A stretch of 64,000 nt of DNA from Desulfuromonadales bacterium. Lineage in GTDB: Bacteria; Desulfobacterota; Desulfuromonadia; Desulfuromonadales; Syntrophotaleaceae. Below, in pieces: positions 9,152 through 18,360 of this stretch. The position numbers and the translations under genes were made by a program. Within the stretch, counting starts at the first letter, position 1. Every line of letters starts with the position of its first letter. Below the pieces are notes generated by a model. It did not search any database, was not told the origin of the DNA, and saw only the letters and a list, made by a program, of their open reading frames with translations. The stretch is taken from positions 18,369 through 82,368 of the forward strand of contig JASKKK010000004.1 of the NCBI GenBank assembly GCA_030154185.1. The letters run 5' to 3'.

Positions 9152-9236
9152 TTGTTCCGCCCGTCCTTTTTTGCTATGATCACATGTACGAATATTTAAG
9201 GCAATAACGCACCTTTTCGGTACGTAGGCACCTTTT
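9152..9236 (+). promoter_or_regulatory. Promoter and direct-repeat operator of hxlR-type gene
   Basis: TTGTTC (9152-9157), a 17-base spacer and TATGAT (9175-9180) form a plausible sigma-70 promoter. Two identical GCACCTTTT repeats (9209-9217 and 9228-9236) are 19 bases apart, with TACGTA between them. They lie in the divergent intergenic space and are candidate HxlR operators. The sites are read directly; the role is inference. Confidence 0.45.
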
Positions 9237-9288
9237 AGGAACTATTGAAGGAAAAAGAATGATACAAAGGAATCTTGAGGAGAAAAAA

Positions 9289-9612
9289 ATGCTGGTCTTT
9301 CGCGATCAGGAATACAAGTGCGGTATCGATTTGACCCTGGCAGTGATTGGCGGTAAGTGGAAGGCGGCTATTCTTTACCATCTCGCGCAGCAGACCATGC
9401 GTTTTTCGGAACTGCAGCGTCAGTTCCCCGACATCACTCGCAAGATGTTGACTCAGCAGTTGCGCGAGCTGGAACGGGACGGGCTGGTTCATCGCGAGGT
9501 CTATCCCCAGGTACCGCCAAAAGTGGAGTACTGGCTCACCGACAAGGGGCGGAGCATCAAGCCCATCCTCGATCTTATGTGCGAATGGGGGGCAGAGCAT
9601 ACAGAGGGGTGA
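9289..9612 (+). CDS. HxlR-family winged-helix transcriptional regulator
   Basis: A 107-residue one-domain regulator. The core [33 protein letters not shown] and [20 protein letters not shown] is the HxlR/MarR-like winged helix, with a conserved CGID cysteine near the amino end that in relatives senses electrophiles or redox change. The ATG at 9289 is chosen because GAGGAG stands 7 bases ahead and the protein then begins like family members. An ATG at 9259 with AAGGAA is the alternative and adds 10 residues. It is divergent from the Old Yellow Enzyme gene, a common pairing in which the regulator represses the reductase. Confidence 0.9.
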   Translation: MLVFRDQEYKCGIDLTLAVIGGKWKAAILYHLAQQTMRFSELQRQFPDITRKMLTQQLRELERDGLVHREVYPQVPPKVEYWLTDKGRSIKPILDLMCEWGAEHTEG

Positions 9613-9653
9613 GTTTGATGTCTTGCAAACTACGAGTTCCAAAATACAGAAAC

Positions 9654-9680
9654 CCCGTCTGGTTCGCCAGGCGGGATTTT
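9654..9680 (+). terminator. Terminator after HxlR gene with TTCG tetraloop
   Basis: CCCGTCTGG pairs with CCAGGCGGG (one G-U) around a TTCG tetraloop, followed by ATTTT (9654-9680). The sequence just after it (TTTTCTCGTAATGCAGGG) recurs with two changes at 9965-9982 beyond the IS remnant. Confidence 0.75.
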
Positions 9681-9755
9681 CTCGTAATGCAGGGGGCATA
9701 ATAAATTGATTATTAAGCCTCATCTGCTCCCTGAAAGCAACGTGGAGCAATATAT

Positions 9756-9963
9756 TGGACACTCCTGAGGTATAAAAAAATCACACTTCAGGAGGATCTC
9801 ATGAGCAGCAAACGTTACACCGAAGAGTTCAAGATCGAAGCCGTCAAGCAAGTCACGGAATGCGGCTATTCCGCTTCCGAAGTGGCTCGGCGTTTGGGCG
9901 TGGTGAATGCCCACAGCCTTTACGCCTGGATCAAAGAGTGTCTAACAAACCGGGGTCGATTCA
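9756..9963 (+). mobile_element. IS3-family insertion sequence remnant
   Basis: About 208 bp begins TGGACACTCCTGAGG and ends CCGGGGTCGATTCA. The reverse complement of the right end, TGAATCGACCCCGG, has the TG start and GC block typical of IS3-family ends. Inside is only the start of an OrfA. The interior of the IS appears deleted, joining the orfA start to the right end. No target duplication is evident, so exact ends are approximate. Confidence 0.6.
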
Positions 9964-9980
9964 GTTTTCTCGCAATGTAG
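9801..9980 (+). pseudogene. Truncated IS3 OrfA (transposase helix-turn-helix)
   Basis: 59 residues beginning MSSKRYTEEFKIEAVKQV, with SASEVARRLGV and SLYAWIKE: the helix-turn-helix start of IS3-type OrfA (Transposase_8). A good GGAGGA site precedes it. After about residue 47 the frame runs into the presumed right end of the element and stops. The rest of OrfA and all of the DDE OrfB are missing, so it cannot transpose by itself. Confidence 0.8.
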
Positions 9981-10257
9981 GGATTACGAAATACCAACGA
10001 CTATAGAACTTTGTCATTTGCAACAAGTCAGTAAAACTCATTGGACAATTGCTTCCTTGACGAAGTATGCGTCATTGGATAGATTCCAAGACACCTTAAA
10101 TTTCGGCTTTATCCACCACATAAAATTGTATTGGATTGCGAGGATAAGGTCAGTTTTTTCCTGGGCTCATCGTCCGGACAATTTTTTTTCGCTTGCTATG
10201 AACCCCCTTTTTTCGTGGATTGATTCCTTAATTTTAGGAGTTTAGAGGAGGCTGTCG
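9981..10257. other. Intergenic region before the GGDEF-EAL gene
   Basis: 277 bases, rather AT-rich, no gene or tRNA seen. A GAGGAGG site at its 3' end serves the GTG start of the next gene. Confidence 0.5.
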
Positions 10258-12998
10258 GTGGCCGATAAACAGAGCCTAACTATGCAGTCCATAAAATTGC
10301 CCGGCATTTATGCACTTTTGGGTTTCTTATGGATTCTTTTTTCCGACAAACTCATCATATTAATTACTCATGATGTCGATAGCCTGGTTCATATCCAGAC
10401 CTACAAAGGGTGGTTTTTTATTATTGCAACAGCCATTCTGCTCTATCTGCTTCTTCGGCGGACCTTAATTGCCCGGCAGTACATAGAAATTTCTCTGAGA
10501 AATAGCGAGAAACACCTTTCGGCAACTCTGAGTTCCATTGGTGACGGCGTTATCAGTGCCGACATTCACTGCAGGATCGTCAGTATCAACCGCGCGGCAA
10601 AAAACCTTACCGGCTGGAACTGCAGTGACGCCCTGGGGAGGAGCGTCCAAGGAATTTTTCCCATAATAAACGCCCAAACCCGAAAAGAGGTCGAAAATCC
10701 CGTGGAGCTTTGCCTTCGAGAGGACAGGGCTATGGAGCTTGCCAACCACACCCTCCTTATTACCCGGGATGGCACAGAGCGTCATATCGCAGGAAGTTGT
10801 TCACCTATTCATGATACGGCCGGGAAGATCATTGGAACGGTGCTTGTTTTTCGCGATGAGACCAAGGAATATCGTTACCGCCAGCAACTCGACGAGGAAA
10901 GGGAGCGTCTGGCTAATGTGGTTTGGGGGACGGGTGTTGGCACATGGGAGTGGAATGTCCAGACCGGCGAGACCCGTTTTAACGAACGCTGGGCGGAGAT
11001 AATCGGGCATTCGCTGGAAGGCCTCTTCCCCGTTAGCATCAAGACATGGGAGAAGTTTTTACACCCCGAGGACCAAAAGTCATCAATGGAGGCATTGGAA
11101 CAACATTATCAGGGCGAAACCGAATATTATGAGTGTGAATGCCGCATGCGCCACCAAGCCGGTCATTGGGTTTGGATTTTGGATCGTGGCAAGGTAGTTT
11201 CATGGACTAAAGACGGTAAACCGCTTTGGATGGCAGGGATTCATCTGGACATCACCGATCGAAAACGGGAAGAAACGATTCGGCGTTTAAGCGATGAGCG
11301 TCTTGAGAGTATTTTTCGTGTAGCGCCGATCGGCATCGGGATGGTACGGGAAAGAGTAATCTGTGAGGTTAATCAGCGTTTTTGTGAAATGATAGGGTAT
11401 TCCGCTGAGGAACTCATTGGCAAAAGCGCACGCATACTTTACCCCACTCAAAAAGATTATGATGTTGCCGGCGAGACAAAGTATGCCCAGATAGAAAGTT
11501 TTGGTACAGGGGTCGTTGAAACTCGCCTTTTAAGAAAAGACGGCAGTTTTATTGACATACAGCTTTCTTCCGCAGCCTTGAATCCAAACGATTTTTCCCA
11601 AGGAGTCACCTTTACCGCGCTGGATATCACTCAGCAGAAAAAAGACCAAGATAAAATCGCATATTTGGCTCATCATGACCAGTTGACCGGGTTGGCAAAC
11701 CGTTTCCTGTTTGCCGAACATTTTGAACTTGCTGCCGGGCATGCACTGCGAACCAAAACCAAATTGGCCTTGTGCGTGCTTGATTTGGACAGCTTCAAGG
11801 CTATAAATGATTCCCATGGACATCCTCAGGGAGATCAATTGCTATGCGAGGTTGCAAAGCGCCTAAAAAACGCCGTCCGGTCCAGCGATACCGTGTGCCG
11901 TATCGGGGGTGATGAATTTCTCATTCTGTTCACTGATCTTCCGAAAAGTGATGCCGTTACCGCCCTGATCCAAAACATTCAGGATTGTTTCGAACCCCGT
12001 TTCAACGTTGAAGGTGTGCCCCATTTGATTAGTGCCAGCATGGGAGTAGCGATTTTCCCAGAAGACGGTAATCAATTTTCCATCCTTTTCGAACATGCTG
12101 ATTCCGCAATGTATTATGCCAAGGAATCCGGGCGCAACAGAGCCCAGTTTTTTCGCCGGGAAATAAGTGAGCGCATACAGCATCACTTGACTGTAGAGAA
12201 AGAACTGCGTCAGGCACTGCTTAGCGATCAACTGGAATTATACTACCAGCCTATCGTCCAATTACCCGCCCAGCGTATGGTGGGAATGGAGGCACTGGTA
12301 CGTTGGCGGCATCCACAGAAAGGGTTGCTAGGGCCCGACTATTTCATTGCTGTGGCAGAAGAATCAAATCTCATTGTTGTTCTCGGAGAGTGGGTTCTCA
12401 AAACCGCCTGTCGGGATATAGCGGCTTGGCGCAAAATGGGCCTACCGCCTCTGCCCGTCTCAGTCAATATCTCTGCCAACCACCTTTTCGAAGAGGATTT
12501 CGCCGCTCTCATCGGGCAAATTATTGCGGACAACAACCTGTCTCCACAGCAACTTGAATTGGAAGTAACGGAAAACATTTTCCTTGAGAGTTCCGATACA
12601 GTGGAAAATGCAATGAAGAGTCTCAAGGATATTGGCGTCGGTTTAAGTCTGGATGATTTTGGCACCGGATATTCCAGCCTCAGCTACCTTAAACGATTCC
12701 GGATTGAGAAGCTAAAAATTGACCGCTCATTCATGGAGCATGTTTGTCATGTTCAGCAAGATGCCGTACTGGTAAGGACTATCATTCGTATGGCCAAGAG
12801 CTTGGGAATGCAGGTGGTTTCTGAAGGTGTAGAGACAAACAGTCATTGAAATTCCTGGTTGATGAAGGATGTGAGCTGGCCCAAGGGTTTTTCTTCAGTA
12901 AACCCTTGCCGCTTGACGCTATTCAAGAGATGCTGAACCGGCCTGAGGTGTGCGGATTAGACTATTCCAAGACAAATTTCAGGCCTAGGTCCTCCTAG
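10258..12998 (+). pseudogene. Membrane PAS-PAS-PAS-GGDEF-EAL protein, frameshifted in EAL domain
   Basis: A c-di-GMP synthesis/degradation protein. The frame starts at a GTG with GAGGAGG ahead. Two membrane segments lie in residues 15-35 and 48-65. About three PAS domains follow (near 80-195, 215-335, 345-465), then a diguanylate cyclase domain with intact GGDEF and an RxxD inhibitory site five residues before it. The EAL domain shows EALVRW, DDFGTGYSSL, KIDRSF and SEGVET. The frame ends at 12849 just after SEGVET. One base appears lost near 12840: from TTG at 12846 another frame reads LKFLVDEGCELAQGFFF and then SKPLP, the expected EAL end, down to TAG at 12996-12998. The cyclase may still work; the phosphodiesterase lacks its last part. 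Confidence 0.85.
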
Positions 12999-13009
12999 CT
13001 CTTATTACT

Positions 13010-13202
13010 CATGCTGAGGCTACCGCCCGTCTCGATCGGCTGCAATTCTACGTTGATAGCCTGACCAATATAGAGCGTTCCAAGCTCGCCGCTCGCTTTC
13101 TCCTCAAATTCCCCGAAAAATACCGCCGCTAACTGCTGCGTAAGTTGACCATTGCAGAACTGGACTTCTGTGAAGTCTTTTTGCGGGAGATGAACGGATG
13201 GT
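13010..13202 (+). repeat. Decayed copy of HUH-cassette leader ORF
   Basis: 193 bases align without gaps to 6073-6265 (constant offset 6937), with about 12 mismatches, so about 94 percent identity. The copy has an in-frame TAA where the intact ORF has TAT, lacks the start hairpin and has no HUH gene behind it. Similarity stops abruptly on both sides. The left edge is 12 bases after the restored stop of the GGDEF-EAL gene. Confidence 0.85.
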
Positions 13203-13540
13203 GAGTCACCTTTCCCTTCTCGATATAACGATTAGATTCTCTGAGGGCTTTAGGTGAACTGCAATGCTCCTAAGAAATTGGCGGGAGAGCGACAGGAAAA
13301 TGTGTCAGGAGCACTCCGAGAGGCCATTTCTCCAGGCCGGACTTTGACATTGCGCCATGACTCCCCTTCCCTGCCGGGATTCATCCACGTGTCCTGCCAG
13401 ATCTTTACCCATGGATTGTCGGGATCGACCAGGCTAAGATTCCGGAATTTCTTTCCCTGATAGGATCGGGAACTCTCGGTGCAGTCAATTTTACGGCCCA
13501 CGGTCTTATCCGAAGGAGCCGTTATACGTTATAGGATTTA
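13203..13540. other. Region without recognisable gene
   Basis: About 340 bases between the repeat copy and the site-2 protease remnant. A minus-strand open frame of about 83 codons (13250-13501, GTG start, no ribosome site) has a protein-like composition (VDPDNPWVKIWQDTW) and could be a gene fragment, but I cannot name it. Confidence 0.4.
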
Positions 13541-14314
13541 TCAGGGTTCGCTTTCCAGCTCTTTCCAGGTTGAGAAAGCCTCGATAATATCCGAAAGAGT
13601 AAGCGTTCCCACCAATTTGTGTCCGTCGACCACCAACAGGCGATTAATCCCCGTTTTGTTCATGTGATTCAGAGCTTGAAGCACTCCGGTTTCCCGTTTG
13701 ATGACAGATTTTTCCGGACAGGATTGCAGAAGTTCACCGGCGCGGTGTTCAGCACGCATTTTATCGGGGATTCTCTTGATCTGAGCGAGGGTGATGCAGC
13801 CGACCAGTCGACCATTTTCGATTACCGGCAGGATCTTGCCTTTCTGGCGCGGCAGGTGCTCTGAAACCACTTCTTCCAGTGAAAGGTGGGGAGAAATTGC
13901 ATCCGTCTCAATATTCATGAGGCTGTCAACGCGCTTTTCCGAAAAGGCCGCTTGAAGCAACAGCCGACCATAGGAATTTTTCGCTGCGGCCTTCAGAAAC
14001 AGGCCGATGAGGAAATACCACATGCCTCCCAGCAGGTTGCCCCCAAAGGCATTTAAGATACCGAAAAGTATCAGAAGAACCCCGAAGCCGGAACCAATCC
14101 GGGTGGCCAGGCGGGTAGCATGGCGCAGATCTCCCTTCCAGCGCCAGATGACCGAACGTAAAATGCGCCCGCCATCCAGAGGGAAAGCGGGTAACAGATT
14201 AAAAACGGCGAGCAATAGATTGATGAACGCCAGGTAACCTGTAATCCCGTTGGCCAGATCGGGCCAGGCGAATTTTCTTCCCCAGAACCACGTTAAATAT
14301 CCGGCACAGGCCCG
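13541..14314 (-). pseudogene. Amino-terminally truncated site-2 protease with CBS domains
   Basis: The carboxyl part of an M50 (S2P/Rv2869c-like) intramembrane zinc protease. INLLLAVFNLLPAFPLDGGR contains the second metal-ligand motif LDG. It is followed by membrane segments and two CBS domains (about NIETDAISPHLSLEE and SVIKRETGVLQALNHMNKTGINRLLVVD). The HExxH helix and first membrane segments are absent. Reading back from residue one, the frame continues only to a TGA at 14315-14317, just before the end of the GH65 gene. A TTG at 14215 could start a shorter product, but without HExxH it would not be a protease. Probably broken when the trehalose module arrived or by deletion. Confidence 0.75.
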
Positions 14315-14325
14315 TCATACATGCC

Positions 14326-16734
14326 CTACAGAGTGCATTCGTACTTCTCCCCGCCACACAGTTCCACCGCCCTCCGATTCCCGAAACCGACTCGGATCGG
14401 TTCTACTCCGCATGCGGTGCAGACCAGTTTCAGTCGCTTATGGTCAAGAGAAATCTCCACAGCCTGCCCGCGATAACGCAGTTTCAGCCGCAGGCGGGAT
14501 ATTTCCCTGGGCAGTTGAGGATTGAAGCGCAGTTCGTCTTCCCTGGTTTCGATACCGACAAAACAACGCTGTACCAGGTCGATGCTGCCCGCCATGGCGC
14601 CGAGGTGAATGCCTTCCGGGGTAGTTCCGCCCTGAATGTCGGTGTAATCGGCATGCAGCACCTGGCTGAAAAGTTTCCAGGCCCCTTCGCGGTCCGAACG
14701 GGACAGTACCCAGGCATGCACCACCTGGCTCAGTGTGGATCCGTGCGAGGTGCGCATCAGATAATAGCTAATGTTTTTGGGAATGGTTTCATATTCGAAG
14801 GTGTAGCCCAGACGATGGAACAGTTGCCGCAACTCATCGGCCGAGAAGAGGTAGAAAAGCATCAGCACGTCCGCCTGTTTTGAACATTTGTAACGATTGG
14901 GCGTATCGTTCTCTGCTTCGAGAATCCGGTCAAGGCGCATGACCTCGCCGTATCGGCGACGATATTTTTTCCAGTCCAGTTCCTTCAGGTCGGCATATCC
15001 CTCGAACTGGCTTATGATGCCGTCGTTATGAAAGATCAGGCGCATTTTGCGGCTGATATCGTCCCAGCGTTCGATTTCCCGTTTTTCCAGCCCCAGGCAC
15101 TCCTGTAGTTTCTGTCGTCTCTCTTCCGGCAGGATATCGAGGACTCTGCGGGCACAGATCAGGATCCACACAACCATCACATTGGTATACGCATTATTGT
15201 TCAGCCCCGGTTGGTCGGCATCAGGGTAGGCATCGTGATACTCGTCCGGCCCCATGACTCCGCGAATTTCATAACGATCCAAATCCTCATTCCAGGTCGC
15301 GATGCTGGCCCAGAAGCGGGCAATTTCCAGCAGCATCTCGGCACCGTAGAAGAGGAGGAATTCCATGTCGCCGGTTATCTGATAATACTGCCAGATATTG
15401 TAGGCGATGGCGGCGTTGACATGTCGCTGAAGACGGGAGTTGTCGGGAATCCAGCGGCCCGAAGCAGGGTTGTAATGAATTTTCTGACTCTCTTCACGTC
15501 CGCTGCTGCCACTTTGCCAGGGATACATGGCGCCGGCAAACCCCTCATCGCGGGCGGCATTCCGCGCTTCGTCGAGGCGCCGGTAGCGATAACGCAGCAG
15601 GGTCCGCGTAATCTCAGGCATGCGCAGGTTGAGCAGGGGGAAAATAAACACCTCATCCCAGAAGATATGGCCCCTGTATGCTTCTCCGTGCCATCCTCGA
15701 GAGGGGACTCCGACATCGAGTTCAATAGTGTTCAGCGATACGCTCTGCAACAGATGGAAGATGTGGAGACGGAGCAATGTGCGGTCCTGCTCCAAATCCT
15801 TGGAACCGTCGAAATCGATCTCCACGTCGAAACGATCCCAGAGGTGTTCCCAGGCACGTCGATGTCCCGCAAGCAGGTCGGAAAAGCCTTCGGCACGGGT
15901 GATCTCCTTGCTGGCGGCCAATCCGCATTCGGAGATGGCTTCGTCGCGAGAAGTGAACAGGGACACGATTTTTTCCACGGTCAGGGGACGACCGGCCTCC
16001 ACCTGCACCGAGAGGTACTCTCCTATGAAGGATGGCTCCCGAATCGTCTCGCGGTTAACGCATAGTTCCCGGTCGTCGCGGAACAGACGGGTGCGGGCGG
16101 CCAGGGCCACTCGCATTTCGGACTGATTGGTCTGAACCTTGAGAAAGAGGGTTTCCTCGTCGATCCGCTTGACTTCGAGGGGGGCCAGATGATGATTGCT
16201 GAGTCCCCGATATCGTTCCACCCCGTCGTTGACAACCTTTCCGTCGAGGGCCGAACGAATATTGAAAGTCCCCGACCAGTTTTCCGCTTCGAGGACAGTC
16301 TCCAGTCCCGCCAGGTGTCGGCGGGACTGATGCACGAAGGAGCGCTGGGCGACCCGGGTGATTCGACCCTGATCGTCCCGATAACGGATATGCCGCTTGA
16401 GAATCCCGTGCCGAAGGTCCATCTCCTGCCGGAAATCGAGCACCTCGACCTGGTGCAGGTCGAACCACTCGCTTCCCTCGTGGCGAAAAGTCAGGGGCAG
16501 CCAGTTGGGCAAATTGACCAGATCTTCGTTTTCGATGATCCGGCCGTGAACATCGGATTCGAGCCGATTATAGCCACCTGCCAGATAGGTCCCGGGATAA
16601 TGAACCTCGTCGGCCGCCGCTTCAGGCGCCGCGCCGCGGGTGCAGAAATAGCCGTTGCCCAGGGTGCACAGCGCTTCACGCAGTTTTTGTGCAGGAGGAT
16701 CAAAGGATTCGTAAAGCAGGGACCAGCCTGTCAT
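14326..16734 (-). CDS. Glycoside hydrolase family 65 phosphorylase (trehalose/kojibiose/maltose type)
   Basis: An 802-residue GH65 enzyme that splits a disaccharide with phosphate to beta-glucose 1-phosphate and glucose. It has the amino-terminal beta-sandwich (ALCTLGNGYFCTRGAAPE), then the (alpha/alpha)6 barrel with GHIFWDEVFIFP, the catalytic acid in GVMGPDEYHD, the phosphate-site KQADVLML and HGSTLSQVVHAW. The start ATG at 16734 overlaps the stop of the upstream gene as ATGA, with AAAGGA ahead. The substrate is likely trehalose because the upstream protein carries beta-phosphoglucomutase and trehalose-phosphatase domains. Kojibiose or maltose cannot be excluded from sequence. Confidence 0.9.
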   Translation of the reverse strand: MTGWSLLYESFDPPAQKLREALCTLGNGYFCTRGAAPEAAADEVHYPGTYLAGGYNRLESDVHGRIIENEDLVNLPNWLPLTFRHEGSEWFDLHQVEVLDFRQEMDLRHGILKRHIRYRDDQGRITRVAQRSFVHQSRRHLAGLETVLEAENWSGTFNIRSALDGKVVNDGVERYRGLSNHHLAPLEVKRIDEETLFLKVQTNQSEMRVALAARTRLFRDDRELCVNRETIREPSFIGEYLSVQVEAGRPLTVEKIVSLFTSRDEAISECGLAASKEITRAEGFSDLLAGHRRAWEHLWDRFDVEIDFDGSKDLEQDRTLLRLHIFHLLQSVSLNTIELDVGVPSRGWHGEAYRGHIFWDEVFIFPLLNLRMPEITRTLLRYRYRRLDEARNAARDEGFAGAMYPWQSGSSGREESQKIHYNPASGRWIPDNSRLQRHVNAAIAYNIWQYYQITGDMEFLLFYGAEMLLEIARFWASIATWNEDLDRYEIRGVMGPDEYHDAYPDADQPGLNNNAYTNVMVVWILICARRVLDILPEERRQKLQECLGLEKREIERWDDISRKMRLIFHNDGIISQFEGYADLKELDWKKYRRRYGEVMRLDRILEAENDTPNRYKCSKQADVLMLFYLFSADELRQLFHRLGYTFEYETIPKNISYYLMRTSHGSTLSQVVHAWVLSRSDREGAWKLFSQVLHADYTDIQGGTTPEGIHLGAMAGSIDLVQRCFVGIETREDELRFNPQLPREISRLRLKLRYRGQAVEISLDHKRLKLVCTACGVEPIRVGFGNRRAVELCGGEKYECTL

Positions 16735-18302
16735 GATGATCCTTTCGTGAGAAGTTGAGCCAGCGAGTGCAGGAACAGACGGACTTCTTCGGTATTTTCG
16801 ACGGCATACCGGGCCATGGTGAGACGGTTTTCGTCTCTGACCAGAATGCCGATGCCCTTTTCCCGCAGTTCGCGGAAGGCGTCTTCGTCGGTCAGATCGT
16901 CGCCGATGTAGAAAGGCAGCACCTTTTTCCCGTCCAGGCCAAGTTGCATGAGGATCCAGGCGACGGCCCTGCCCTTGTCCCAATCGATATCCGGTCTCAG
17001 TTCGAAAATCTTTTTGCCCCCCGTCTTGCGCAAATCTTCATGGTCGGTCAGTACGTCGTCGACAGCGGTCTCGATTTCCGGAACCTTGGCCTCGTTCACC
17101 CGTCGAAAATGGACGGCGATGGCGAAATGCTTGCGTTCCACCTGGCAGCCGGAGATTGTTTCGAGACGCTTCCGTAGCGATTCTTCTGCCCGGTCAAGAG
17201 AGGGGAGAAAGGCACGGCCCTGCTGATATTCCATGCGACCTTCTGGTCCGGAGATGTCGAAACCGTGGCTGCCGGCATAAAGGATGCCGTCGATAGCCAC
17301 AAGGTCTTGTACGTCCGCGAGATCCCGGCCGCTGATAATCGCCAGAGTGCATTTTCCGGCCAGTTCGCGCAACGCCTGGCGCATTTCCTCTGACAGCCTG
17401 GCCAGCTCCGGTCTTTCCACGATTGGGGTCAAAGTGCCGTCGTAGTCGAGAAAGACCACGACCTGCCTGTCCTGAATACATTTGCCGATATCTTCAATAT
17501 CTTCCAGGGCCGACGGCAGGTCGTCGGTGATTATTTTTTCGATCGCTTCTTCCATGCTCAGCTCCTTCAGATCGGCTACGACAATATCGGCAAAGCGGGC
17601 GAGCCGGGCGGCCTGATCGGCCCGGTCGATGCCGATCACAAGACCGAAGTCCCCCCGGCGACCGGCTTCCACCCCGGCCAGGGCATCTTCCACAACTACC
17701 GTCCGACCAGGAGAAACGCCCAACCTGCGCACCGCTTCACGGAAAATATCCGGCTCCGGCTTACCCGGAATCGCCAGTCTCTCAGCATCGATACCGTCCA
17801 CCCTAACGTCGAAAAGGTTGGCAACTCCGGCCGCCTCGAGTACTTCCCGGCAATTTTTGCTGGCGGAGATCACTCCGGTCGCGATACCGGCCTTTCTGAG
17901 TTTGCGAATAAATATAACCGTACTTTCATAACACTCGGCACCCCTTTCAGAAAGCATTTGCTGGAATCGTCGGTTTTTTCGATTGCCCAGGCCACAAACT
18001 GTTTCCTTGTCAGGAGGGTCATCAGGTTCCCCCGGAGGGATTTCGATGTTTCGGGATGCAAGAAAATCCCGCACCCCGTCATAGCGGGGCTTACCATCGA
18101 CGTAGCGAGTATAGTCATGTTCAATGGAAAAGGGTTCGAAATGGTCGCTGGAGCGTTCTGCATACTCCTTGAGGAAATCGTCGAACATCTCCTTCCAGGC
18201 CGCGGCATGAACTTTCGCGGTGCGGGTCACGACCCCGTCCATATCGAAGATGACCGCGTCGAAAAGGGTAAGAGATAAATGTCTATTGGCGGGCGTAGTC
18301 AT
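16731..18302 (-). CDS. Beta-phosphoglucomutase / trehalose-6-phosphate phosphatase fusion
   Basis: 523 residues with two HAD-family domains. Residues about 12-235 form a beta-phosphoglucomutase: FDMDGVVT nucleophile motif, GVISASKN motif II, GKPEPDIF lysine and VVEDALAGVEA acidic motif. Residues about 275-515 form an OtsB-type phosphatase: FLDYDGTLTPI, AIISGRDLADV, AGSHGFDISG and GDDLTDEDAF. The phosphatase would make trehalose from its 6-phosphate. The mutase would turn beta-glucose 1-phosphate, the product of the downstream GH65 enzyme, into glucose 6-phosphate. As I recall, mycobacterial OtsB1 joins the same three parts in one chain; here the GH65 part is a separate overlapping gene. Confidence 0.92.
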   Translation of the reverse strand: MTTPANRHLSLTLFDAVIFDMDGVVTRTAKVHAAAWKEMFDDFLKEYAERSSDHFEPFSIEHDYTRYVDGKPRYDGVRDFLASRNIEIPPGEPDDPPDKETVCGLGNRKNRRFQQMLSERGAECYESTVIFIRKLRKAGIATGVISASKNCREVLEAAGVANLFDVRVDGIDAERLAIPGKPEPDIFREAVRRLGVSPGRTVVVEDALAGVEAGRRGDFGLVIGIDRADQAARLARFADIVVADLKELSMEEAIEKIITDDLPSALEDIEDIGKCIQDRQVVVFLDYDGTLTPIVERPELARLSEEMRQALRELAGKCTLAIISGRDLADVQDLVAIDGILYAGSHGFDISGPEGRMEYQQGRAFLPSLDRAEESLRKRLETISGCQVERKHFAIAVHFRRVNEAKVPEIETAVDDVLTDHEDLRKTGGKKIFELRPDIDWDKGRAVAWILMQLGLDGKKVLPFYIGDDLTDEDAFRELREKGIGILVRDENRLTMARYAVENTEEVRLFLHSLAQLLTKGSS

Positions 18303-18360
18303 TTTTAAAGCATAACGTTTTTAGGGCAAGATGCCATGCCTCCGAGCCATATCTGCAAGA

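Noticed and set aside
13250..13501. 83-codon minus-strand frame as a real gene
   Set aside because: GTG start without a ribosome site and no family resemblance; kept only as a possible fragment.
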